From positions 1 to 64,000 of the forward strand of contig LUCM01000194.1 of NCBI GenBank assembly GCA_008360955.1: DNA of 64,000 nucleotides. Direction: 5' to 3'. This stretch comes from Fasciolopsis buskii. Taxonomy: Eukaryota > Platyhelminthes > Trematoda > Plagiorchiida > Fasciolidae. Each line of letters starts with the position of its first letter. The stretch's first letter is position 1. The position numbers and the translations under genes were made by a program. Shown here in pieces: positions 40,501 to 52,500 of the stretch. The notes under the pieces are model-generated. The model saw only the letters and a list, made by a program, of their open reading frames with translations, was not told the origin of the DNA and ran no database searches.

Positions 40501-43500
40501 TCAAGTTCACATAAATGACTTACGGGTTTAGGGTCCCGGAGAGCACGATCACCTGGACCATTGGTAGTACGTACAACAGTTCTTATGGACACATAAATAC
40601 ACACATACATACATGCATACATACATTCAAACGCAAAAGTACATGGAAATCCGACAAAAGAGCCGAAATTGGTGCGTCTGGTAACGGTGAATCACGGTCG
40701 CCGTCATCGGTTGCTCCAGTCATCGTAATCGTTGTCGTTACCGTGCTGGCTACAGCCCGTTTGTTGTGCACTGAAAGAAAAACCGTGAAAGTTGACATGT
40801 TGCCACAATCTTTTTCTAATGTATAGGCCAGTTCAATGTGTACAGTAAAAGAAGATAGTGTGCACCGTGGGCCACAACCATAGTATCGATAAGGACAGAG
40901 AAAGTGAGCAGTATCTCATGTGTGAACCGGTGTTCACTCGTTCCATTTTTCGTTTGTCGATGTTTGTTTGCCGTGATACGCATCACAATCCCATTTTCTT
41001 TCTAACGGATTCAGGACAGTGCACGAACGCGGATATGCGTTCCTTTTACGGGGAGGTGGCCTAAGGTAGAAGTGATGGTTGTGCTGATTCCCGGTTGATC
41101 AGGATTCTTTTGACCAGAAGAAACGAAAGACCCGTGAACTGTTAAACCAAACGGTCATTCTTTCAATCTCAAAGTGCAGCCCTAATGTACCAAACTGCTT
41201 GAAAGTGGCTGTCACCTTGCTCTCCTTGCTTTCAATAAGAATATACTGAGTGTTTATTAAATTTAACGACATATTCTTCATTCCAGTAGCCTGTTTAAAA
41301 GACTCTTTAAGAGTTATTGTGCTCTCACGTTGAGGGCCCAGTGAACCACCGATGCCAAGTCCGAGTGGAATGAAGTTAATCATGCCATTTATGGCCCATC
41401 GGTGCCTAGTTCCGTTTGTGAAACACAATAGATAAATATTTGGTCTGAGATAGGATTATAATGCGTGCCGGAGTTTTCTGCTTTTTGATATAACCGAATG
41501 GGAATGTTGTCACCCCAGATCAGGTGACATTTATGGCTACTTCAAACCAGAGATTCATTTGCAGTAAAAAATTCTTCGCTGCGAGCCGCTTTGACGGACG
41601 ATTTCCCCGAAATCCGAGAAGTTTGAAATTTATTTTTTTGCTTGTCACAAATATAACCGGGATAATGGTGCACGCTGGTTCGATAGTACGAGAGCCGGGA
41701 AAGACAATTGGGAATGCTGTGCAAAATACATCAACTGTTATCTCTTCAGACTTTTCATTCTCGTCCTTGATTGACGTTTGTCATTCACGACTGTTCTTAG
41801 GGTCTTGTAACCATCGACTGCTCGAAGCAAAGAAAAAAGTTGTCCATCTGGTCCCACTCCGAGACTTTGATTAGGGAACCTGATCTGTTGGGTGGCTTCG
41901 TGGAGCAGGTTGTTCGCAATCCGTTGGAGGCCGGCCCTCGGTGTTTCATTTCGTATGCATTTTGGTCTTTTCAGATTGGGGGCTCATCAGCCCTAGAATT
42001 TCCAACTGAGTTAGCGATGAAAGAATCCGGTTCCAATGGCACTATCTCCTGAGGAAAGAGGAGACTACAATTCTATTTTATGGCGAGTTAAACCTTCTAA
42101 GCCAGAAATGTCCTTAGCGGCCTCCTGTAGCGAATTTTTGGGGTGAGCACTTACCAGACAAGACTCACCACGTCCACGACACTGGGGCTACCTGTTTGCA
42201 GCCAATTAGCCAGTGTGTATGACCCTACCACTAACCACTGATCTGGTGACCACTCCATTATCCGCAGTCTGAGGACCCGTCAGGTGGCTCACAACTCCCA
42301 TAAAGCAATGCGGGAGGCTCTTTTTTTTACTGTTGAACTGTGTGGATGCTCATACTGCATGTGGTAATTAGGGTGCTTGTGTCATCCCGTTAGAATTCCG
42401 AGATAAGGCCACTTACGTTGATGCCGGATTTCGTGGTGAATGATTCATTGATTTCCTAAGATTCCGTTTTCTTGTCTGATGTGTGGCATAGCGGACCGGG
42501 ACAACTGGTCTATCGGAACAAAAAAGTAAACTTCTAATTAACTGCGACAGGCTTTCGCGAAGTTTTGTTCGTATTTCGATTCCTTGCCCATTGTTCAACA
42601 CCCGCAAAATCCCAGACGTTTCGGTGACTTCTTTCGTTTGATTTCCTATTGGTCCCACAGCTATACATGAATTCTGCCCTGTTGTAGAGTGAATCAATCC
42701 GTTCGGTCGAGGCTACAAATACTAACCGTCAGCCCCATGTGCATCATCGACTTCGGATCTCACGTAATCTGTTAACAAATTTCCACTTGCCAGGATTCGT
42801 TACTTGCAGAAAAAATAACGCTAGACTAGACCCAAATGAACTTCATGTAGTCCAGCTAGTCTGCGGTCGAGAACGTGACCTGTTCTGACAGGTCATTGAC
42901 TGCCAACCTCTCGTTTATAGTATATCCTATCTACCATTTTCGTGCAAATCGACAAATGCACTCTCAAGACGTCACGTGATGATCGATTTCTCTAATCGTA
43001 ATCGTTGGTTTGATCGTGTACGTTATTGTCATTCCCGGATCCTGATTTCAAAATCGTTTTTTGGGGGTGAATAAAGAACATCCTTATCCTCGGAAAAGTT
43101 GACATGTTGTAATAACCTAAAAGCGTTGTCAGCCAATTCGATTTCTCCTGGCTCCTGGTTTTATATCGCATATCCAAGCTGGTGAGTGAACTGTCACAAG
43201 TAAATTCCTGTCTTATGGAGACTTAAGATATATCTTTCCTGAAGCGACTTCAACAGTTTAATAAGTTGAAGTTCAGCTTAATAATGATAACAAAAAGCAT
43301 TCTCAAACGACAGCGTCTAATTCACTACGCTTTTCTTCGACAATCGATCGTCAGGTGAAGTTGATTAGATGCGCAGCTCTTCGGATAGTCACTGGCAATC
43401 AGTCTGAGGAACTACAGATGGACAACCGAATGTTTGACTGAATTTTGGGATTGGTGTTTGTCTAACAGTCGTGTGGCGCTGCGCCCGGCTTGGTATTCGT

Positions 43501-46500
43501 GGTCTAGATTACGGAATAAATGCAACAACGTCAAATCATGCCTGAATCTCATTGATGAATAGTGACCTCAGCGCTTCGTAACTTGGAAACCGAAGGATGA
43601 TGAGGTGAACTTTACAGGGGATTTTTCTGCACCAGTGGTCGGAACCATACGAGTTTGCAGTTAGGAACAAAATTTTTACACATCTGACTGAAAATAAGAC
43701 GGTGGCCGGCAAACACGGGTGCACCAGGCGGGAAAAATCGGATCGCTAGCTTGTGTCAAACAACACAATCCAAAACGTGGCCGTAAATTTGATCGCCTCG
43801 TTCATACTTTTAAAGAAAACGTATCTCCAAGGTTGCTAAAATTAGCGCCGCAAGTTAGTAAGTAATCACAAGTGTCTACTGACGACTGGTAATCAAAACC
43901 CCATAGATCGTCAGTGAATCTTCTACACCCACCATGGTAAGATTCAGTGCAGTGGCGCTTGTGTGTCTGCCACGAACAATCCGGATCAAATGTTGGTAAA
44001 AATTTGTTCAACACCAAAAACGGACGCATCATTTGTGTGTAATTTGATATTTTCTTTCCGTTACAATTTTTTGCGTTCGAGATGAATTTCATTTATCTCG
44101 GGGTCAGTACGCCCCAATATTTCTCAGTAAACCTGCACTGATTCGAACGACGGACCAATCGGTCGATGTGCACTGCTAGTTGCCGCATACGCGCGCGACA
44201 ATCAATTTCAGACAGTCCATCGATCCGACAGCATTGTCTTATCCGGCCAGTCTTTAACGCGTTTTCGCGGAGCGGAACTGTATGGCAAATTTGTGAATAA
44301 ACAGGACAGTTAGGAATAAATTAATCCAAATTGTGTGATCATAAAATGAAAATGTTTTTTTTGAATGAACCGAGGTTTTCTCCTCTAGATGGTTCGTCCA
44401 ATCATAATTTCGGTTAGACTCTAAAACCCGATCGCGAAATTTAGCTGTTGTCACTAGTGTCGTTTCCAGTCCCGGCGTATAGTAGCATAGATGGAAAATG
44501 TGAAACGGTTTCTACTTTCCATTGGGGCTTAATTCGAAGTTATTGGACGTGCGTGACCTTGCCTGTCACGGTAACGTCGTATGGACACACGTAATGAAGA
44601 CTAGTCAAAATAACACATTCTAATTCAGAAACATCTTGCGATTTATCCAAGATTGTATTCATCCGGGTCAACTAGTCCATTTGTCGTCCTTTGACCCGTT
44701 ATAGGACACTTACAACTGTGCTTCTATGACTAGGTTGCTAGCATTTCTTTCTTCTATTCGAAAACCTCGCGATTGGCAAATGGTGAACTTTGCCGTACAG
44801 GGAAATTCCAATAGGTATTCATGGGAACGTGTAAAACCGCGGTCATTTGGATGTATTAGGATACATGTTGTCCACAAATCCGAAGCTGATCAACATGGAT
44901 CCGGGACAATGTGCACAAGCAAACCTCGCGGTACTTGCGCGTTACGCTCGATGTTGGCGAGGTTGACGATTTCGGGAGCCTAAACGGTATGACATCCTTA
45001 GAATCTGATTTGAATCGTTTGAAGCATGAATGGATGGCAAGTCCACTTAAGAATCACATAATTATTCAGGCAAGACCAACAGAGGAGATGCGGAGAACCG
45101 ATAAGTATGATCTGAAAATTCGGAATTGATCAAGTCTGGAAGACGATGAACTGTCGTCCATGATCAGTGTGTCCTGGAGCTGTAGGATTTGTAGTGTACA
45201 CAAAAACACATAAAAAGACAGGAAATCCGGCAAAAGCCAAAAGGCCTTAAGGTCGAATGAGCAGAAAAGATCACAGACGTAGTGTAAGACGAAATTGAAC
45301 AAAACACACAAGCAATTCTGATCCGATGGTACAAGGCTGAAACTTCCACCGGTTGCTAGCCTCGGTGATTTGTAGTGCAAAGTGTCGAATTTGGGTCACT
45401 GTGACGAGACCTGCCGAGACGTATTCTCATCCGTGGACTTTTGATATAGTTTTTCTTCAATTTCAAAACTTTTCCTCCACACGGCTGTCTGTTAATTGTG
45501 TCAATCCGGGCAAGTGATGATATGCTTCTTTCCTGTGTGTCGATCCAAAGCACATCAATAACATCGAATCCAGTTAGGGATGACCGCGAACGTCAAAAAC
45601 ATAAAAACAAAATTACCTAATAGTACTTCAGATCATGTGTATTTCTACGACGCTGGAAGCAAAATGCTTTGTTTTTCTTAATGTGTAAGAAATCTGGCTT
45701 CGCTGTTATTGCTCCAAAGGATCAATATTATTGATCGGTGCCCGTCAGTTTTTTTTCATTTCATTATCATTTGACCTGTACCAGATGTTTTCCATTAGAT
45801 AAAGTATACAACCGTACAAAACACAACAAAACAAATTCAATGAGGAGGAAGGACCGTGGTTCCAATGTCTCCTTTGTCCAAATCAAGGTGCTTGTAAATT
45901 ATCATGAAGACCACCTTCAGCTCAATTGTCCAGCAATTCACGACAAACACGTAATCACGAAACACTAATGTTTTCTTTTCATTTCGGAGCCTTGTGATAT
46001 TGATTGCCTAAAGGGAAGGAGTGGGTCCAACCATTGAGCTGGGGAGCTATTCGCATAAATCAAGAAAGCCTCTCCGGTTTCGGTGATTCGATCTTTCTGT
46101 AGATGTGAGCAAAATTTTGTCATATACTCAAAGCTGGAAACATCAAGTGTAGTCAGAAGTAACGGCTTTAGAACCAAAATTTCTCACGTGTACCCGTTTG
46201 TAGTACCAAAGTTACGCTGCCAATTGGGCCGCGAGATCATGATCGCGATTCCTCGGATGCTGTACAAATGAACTGTTCCAAATTTGTTTCCCAAACCTTA
46301 TTGATTATTTGGCCATCTCAGTTAAGAAGTCATCCTCGTGAAACATTTTATAATCACAAGTGTAATTATATTTCTACTCCAGTTCTATTTATTGTCCAGT
46401 ATTTCACCCAGACCAATATGAGCATTTATAGGCTATGGAATAGGAATATGACTATGGTCGGGAGGATTTCAACCCGGGACATTCACGTTCGTACGTTTCG

Positions 46501-49500
46501 GTGATGACCACTCCTGGTCAGGAACCTTCTTGTCCCCATAAGTACTTGTGCAATGTCTTCACCCCAGAAGATGGCCCTAATAGGAGTCGTGTTCATCTCG
46601 GTAAAATGACATGATCACAAATCTCTCCAAATAGACGTAGTTCCTATTCCATTGCATTCATAAGGTGTTTTGTTGCATTATACAGACAGAATTTCACTGA
46701 CAAATGCGATATAATTCTCTTATTTATTCTAAAACCTCGTTGAAAAATTCATGTAACTTTTTCATTTGTCGGCGGTATTCACATTCGCATTGCACGCCTC
46801 GTCACGTGACTGATAATAATATTTTGCCGTCTGCTAGTTAAACCATATCTTTTATTTCTAACAGTGAGATGTCTTGGATTTCGTTCTTTCCAAAAATTGC
46901 TAGTAAAACGTTTGATCAATACTTCAATCCATTATATCGGCATTCTTTACCGTCCGCCCTATACAGATTCGTGTGAAAATTATCGAAGCTCGACAACTCC
47001 AAGGTGGCAATATTACTCCAGTATGCAAAATCAGTTGTGCCGGGAAAACTCGGGAAACCCGCGTGAAAAGTCCCACTCATTCACCCTATTGGGATGAGAT
47101 CTTCTTTTTCAATTTCCACGAATCCCCGGCCAAGCTGTTCGATCAGCTCATTCAGTTTAGTGTGTTCAACGCGAAAAAGTTACGTCAGGATGCCCTGATC
47201 GGGACGTTCAAATTCGATCTCTCTTTGGCCTACGAACAAGACAAACATTTGTTGTTGAACAAGTGGCTTTTACTGAGCGATCCGGAAGATCCAATGTCTG
47301 GTCCGAAAGGATATTTGAAAATTTCCCTGTTAATTCTCGGTCCAGGAGATGAACCACTCGTAAGCCCTCGTTTTCTCAATGACCTTGAAAATCGGTGTTG
47401 GTCAAAACTTAAGTTAATGGTTTTCATAATGTCTTAATCCTTGAGCTTGAAGTTCAAATAAAAAATGGCTCGTCACCAATTGGGATTGGCCGAATGTTAT
47501 CGATCATTCTGGTCCACACTCGTGAACTCAGATCGTGCTTTGATTTGCACTCGCTTCTGTTCACTAACACGAAAGCCACTCGTCCTGTACAAGCTGGTTG
47601 TAGATGATAATCACGTGCTCGAGATCTAGTCGGAGTCTTCAACGAAATGCCCAGAATCTAGGAGGAGATTAGGAGCAGACCAGAAAAGTTATGTACTCTG
47701 TAGGAACATCATGTGGTGAAGTTCAACAAACCGCTCAGAGCCTGCCCGGTAGCGTAATGGCTAAGGCGTTCGACTCAGAATCGTTCGTCCCGGGTTCGCG
47801 TCCCAGTTCGGGCGCGGTGGATATGCACTGCTGATTATTCCTAACAAGGATGAAACAGCTGTACAGTGCTTCCATGGTTTCTTTATGGTGAGTTGGGCGA
47901 TGATATCACATGGTGAATTATTTCTGTAGGAACTGTCAAACAGGATTCCGTGCTATATGAGCCTCAGAAATGCAGGATATCCTCAACTCGAGTGGCTCTG
48001 TTGGACGCTCGCATATCCGTCTGTTCAAAAGAGTAAACTGATCGGGAGTTTGATGATGGATAGGGAATTGTATGGCAGTGAAAGAGGCTACACCTATAGC
48101 GGCCCCAGTCGCATCTTTAACCGGCTGATTAGGAATACTGACCCACGGAAATCGAGCGTAACTGAGATGATTGGAGAATCCGACGGCTCACTGATTCGCC
48201 CTCAGGACCGTCTACTTGAGCTTTTGGCATAGCACTTTATTTAACAGTTTAGTCAGTCCCTAATTTGACAGCAGGCCTCACACTTACGCCTGAAAGTAAT
48301 TCAATGCAGATGGATAGAAGTCCACCATGAGAAGTAAGAGTTATCATGGAGACAGTTTGTCCGAAAATACATAAGAACAATTGGATCATATGGACTATTT
48401 CCGTCCCGCAAATGGACGTCGATAACAACAAGATCGCACAATCTTGTCGTATGTTCAAGTTCATTAAGAATGTCCAAATCGATCCTAAAGATGAGAATTT
48501 CGTAAATATAAAAGACCACAGCCAATTGAATCTACGCATTGACAATGTCACCGCGAACTCCGGTGGGACATTTACAATCCAATTGCTAAGTTCAGCTATC
48601 CAAATATTTTGATAAGCTTTGGTTTTTGTAATCCTTTAGTCAGACCGTTATCGATTCGATCAATTAGCACAAATAGATGTGATTTATTCAAATGCATTTG
48701 ATCGATCATCAGTTTTCACGCAACATTTGATCAGTGCTTTCATACCCTGCGTTTTTACAATCTCCGGTTGTCCATTTTTTGATAATGAACTACAAATTCA
48801 CTTCGAAATTTGTGCACGCTAACAACAAACTCATGTCAATTGTCAATCCCGTTAGAGTTCTTCGATCTAGTGATAAATAAGTTGTTTTCCGAGGAATTGC
48901 TTCAAACGGAAGATTTTGTCGTAACAGTTCCTCATAATCGTATCGCCTACTTTCTTTCCTTCATCCATCCGCCTCATTTTTTCTCATCCGAAACACATCT
49001 GCCGGTCGTGATTCTCTTCTCGGGTGCTATTCACAGAGCCTAAAAGTGGACGACTCAGACGAACAGGATATCGAATCGTGAGTTTCGTGTTATTTCTAAT
49101 CCGAACAACTCTTTTCGTAGTAATCTCTTACGACCCGCCGGTATTCAACTGAGGCCGGCAGTTCTCAAAATACGGCTTTACAAGGCAGAAGATTTGCCAC
49201 AAAGTAAGTTTTTATGTGAAATAGTTTCGATATTCTCACAAGCGAATTGACCGGGTTGACAAGCATGAAGATTTGGTTGTCTCGTTATCACTCTAATTGA
49301 TTGAACCAAATTCAATTTGTTGATTGATTGTACGGTCTTTAACGTTCAGATCTACTGATCCCTGCGCGAGGTTCGAAATAGCACAGGATAAAACCATTCT
49401 AGTAGTGATATTCGACTAGCCGAGCTAGACGATTAGGACGAGTGTTTAATTTTGCCGGCCATCCACCTGAATGATTTCAACACATGGGAACCAGTGCGAA

Positions 49501-52500
49501 GCTTTATGATTCGACTGCCTCAAGCCTGATTCCCTATTGGTCTGTTAACGAAATTTCGTGTTGATCGCTTATCGTTTTTATCAATCTTGTTTAAACGCAA
49601 ACATCAATACTTACACGATAATGTCTTCAATAGAAGACATACCGTCATTGCGGAAAGATACTGGTCACTGATCATGCTTTCGGATACTGCCGGTAACGGA
49701 TGAGCGCCGTGAGTCTGTTGCGAATACATTGCTTTGAAGAGTGAAATGCATGCTGGATCGAAGGCTGCCCACGTGAATGAGATTGCCCAGTCAGCTGATT
49801 ACTGTGGGAAATTTTCCACAAAGCCGTTTATTTCAATTTTTTGAGGTGAAAATCATGTTGAGAATGACATGCGGAACGACTAGACGAAATTATGAAGCTG
49901 TCAAGCAGAATTGAAAACTTATTCGTTTGTTGGAAAAAGGAACGCTTTGGTTGATTCCTTGAGTGATTAGTACATCTCACTGATTGAATATTGGCCAGGG
50001 CAACAGAGTGCACAAACTAGGTTACACAATAATGTGGAATTTTAACGGGCATTATTTGTACCGCATTCTTTTTACTCAGTGATCGTTTAGACGAACAAAC
50101 CCGATGTTGCGGTTATTGTCTCAAGTTTGCCTGACATTTTTCCCGAATCTACTGCTTACTTTCTCAAACCCACGTGCTATTTGCACTAACGTGTTTTGAA
50201 ATGCGACAGACAAGAAGTTCACTCGTCAAATTCTCCCCGAAACTAGCGTCATCGAACAGTTGTAATCGATATCCCGGTACGTTCAATGAATTGGACTACC
50301 GTCTGACTACACCTTTCATACGGATCCGAATTACGAACTACGAATCGCGGTAAAAATTCGATTATCCCGAACGGGAACGAAATGTTGGCAAGAGGTCACC
50401 AAAAAGCGCATGGAAACGGTTTCATAGAAACACTGATAAAAACACTGCTATTTTTTCGGTAGTATCGCATCCATGACATCGTATCGGAACCATTCTGGGC
50501 TTCCGTTGTACCTGTGTGTTTTCTTATCGTCTTCACTTTGTTCGCAAATTCATCCGATTTCTTTGCTACATCCTAACCATAAATGTGTTTTCACGTGAAC
50601 TGCACATTTTTCATCGAATCCATTTTGGTTCCTCTCTTCTCTCCCCGTCATCTCTCATGATCCAGTGGATGCGGACACATTGGGTAAACTAAGAAAAGAG
50701 GAAAAAGAGTTTGTCGACCCGTATGTGGTATTCTCGTTTGCCGGGACTAAGGTGAGTTGGTTCAGTCATAAAGACGGTCCAAATGGTGGCAGATCTTTTC
50801 CTCTATGCTCGCTCCACTTGTTGACTGACACGAAATATTTTCAAATGCTGCCTACATTTGCACTGAGAAATATGTTTCGTTTTTTGGTAAACCAGATGAA
50901 GGCAGCTAATCCAAGTACCGTTTGATCTGTTTTCTTGCGGGAGGAAATTCAATAAGCAAACGTAGACATCGAATGAACAAATTTCCCATTTCTGCTTTTT
51001 GTGAATTTTAGGCTCACAACTTTTGATATTGTTTACCGCTTTCTACTTTGACGTCTTTTGATACGACCGGTTTTGAGAAAATCACAGTACAATTGAGCGT
51101 CGTTCTTGACAAATGCCTAGTGGGCAGTAACCGGAAGTTTAATTGCAATCAAACTTTGTCGTGATGTGCCAATTTTCCACAAAATGATACTTTTGTCTCA
51201 GAATTAACGGGCACAAATCATTTACGTCAAACGGGTCTATTGAAATAGCATCAACCCACTTCCGGTCACGTGACACTTCCATGCGTTTCGGGTTGTGCAA
51301 CCCAACACTGTGGTCATATTCTGGTCAGTGCGCGGACGATCAAAACCCCGTGACAATCAGCAACCTGGGCTGAGTTTCTTTGTTTCCCTATTCAATGAAA
51401 TTACCAGTTGTAATTAAATGCTAGTCGTTGGTTTCATCAACCAACAATGAACATCCAGGAAAGTCCGTCAATCATGAGAACATTCTGGCGCAAAGGATTC
51501 AATTGAATAATGGATTTTGATGCACGCGGTATCTAGAAATTGGGCAGACAATTATCGACAGTTGGAAATCATGAGTTTCACGAAACAGCGCATCGCACGA
51601 CATCGTCGCGGTAGTCAGCATTGAGAGCCCAAGGGAACACTACAGCTTTTTCATCCACAATAGACATCCACCGCACCCGAACTGGGAAGCGAACACTGAC
51701 CAGATAACCATTATCGACAAGTTGTGCTCGAAAGATTTCATCGTACTCGGGCTGCTTACAGAGTTATGGTCTATCAAGGAATTCGGTTCCTTTGCGCCAG
51801 CAAATCACTAACGGACAAGTGCTATGTCAAAAATCGCTGACATCCTACACGTCAGCGTAATGTCTTCGACGTATTCACGGACGGTTGTTCGTCCCGAGTT
51901 TGCGTCCCAAGCCGGGCAAAGTAGATATGCATTGCTGCTGATTCATAATTACTGAGATAAATAGTTGTTGCAGTGTTTCTGTGGTTTCCCCATACTTAGG
52001 TGAGCAATAAATGGGTTGACTAACGTGAGATTAAAAAGGGTTATGAAAACATTGCTGGACGAATTGACTCTGTCAAGTCTAGTCATACACTCTCTCACAA
52101 AAATCATTTCAAGGAGCTAGTTTATACGGTCACATGCCGCGACCAGAGGGATTTCTTTAGCCAAACTCATTTCCCATCTTCCTAAATTTTCCTATCGTTC
52201 TTCCACTATTCTTTCGCTCGCACTTACCTGGGGAAGACAGTACTTTTAATTAGAGATGCATCTCGAGGGATTCCACCGTTAGCCTTCTGATCAGTGGATT
52301 TGACATGCTTACGGAGCAGATAGAAACGAGATCGTCCTAAACCGTAGCTAGGCGGTTATCAATCTTTTAGTTCAAACGTGCTTCAATCAATCCGAACAAT
52401 GATCAAACACTCCCATGCGTTGCCTGTACAACTGGTGACCAAGGCATTTTACAAATTTGTATCCAACGGTTTGAAAGCAGACAAATAGCTTTGATATCGT

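Larger units (their letters stand above)
31668..46966 (+). other. Ferlin intron 5 (15,299 bases)
   Basis: The longest intron. It contains a (TA)n tract (34036-34074), a (GT)n tract (34390-34405), a (GAT)n tract (34483-34555), a CATA-rich tract (40603-40627), dispersed repeat D copy 2 (45027-45081) and a minus-strand tRNA-like element (46448-46505). The open frames inside it (up to 128 codons) show no known protein motif. Confidence 0.75.
47360..49036 (+). other. Ferlin intron 6 (1,677 bases)
   Basis: Contains a tRNA-derived SINE (47710-47935) followed directly by a decayed RTE fragment (48020-48285). An open frame at 48346-48609 is treated among the findings. Confidence 0.8.

Noticed and set aside
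40128..40514. 128-codon + strand frame
   Set aside because: Low-complexity Ser-rich sequence without domains, with other frames open in parallel, inside a large intron.
47744..47813. Possible tRNA gene
   Set aside because: It has good A- and B-box regions but mismatched stems, and it is attached to a body shared with other dispersed copies, so it was called a SINE.
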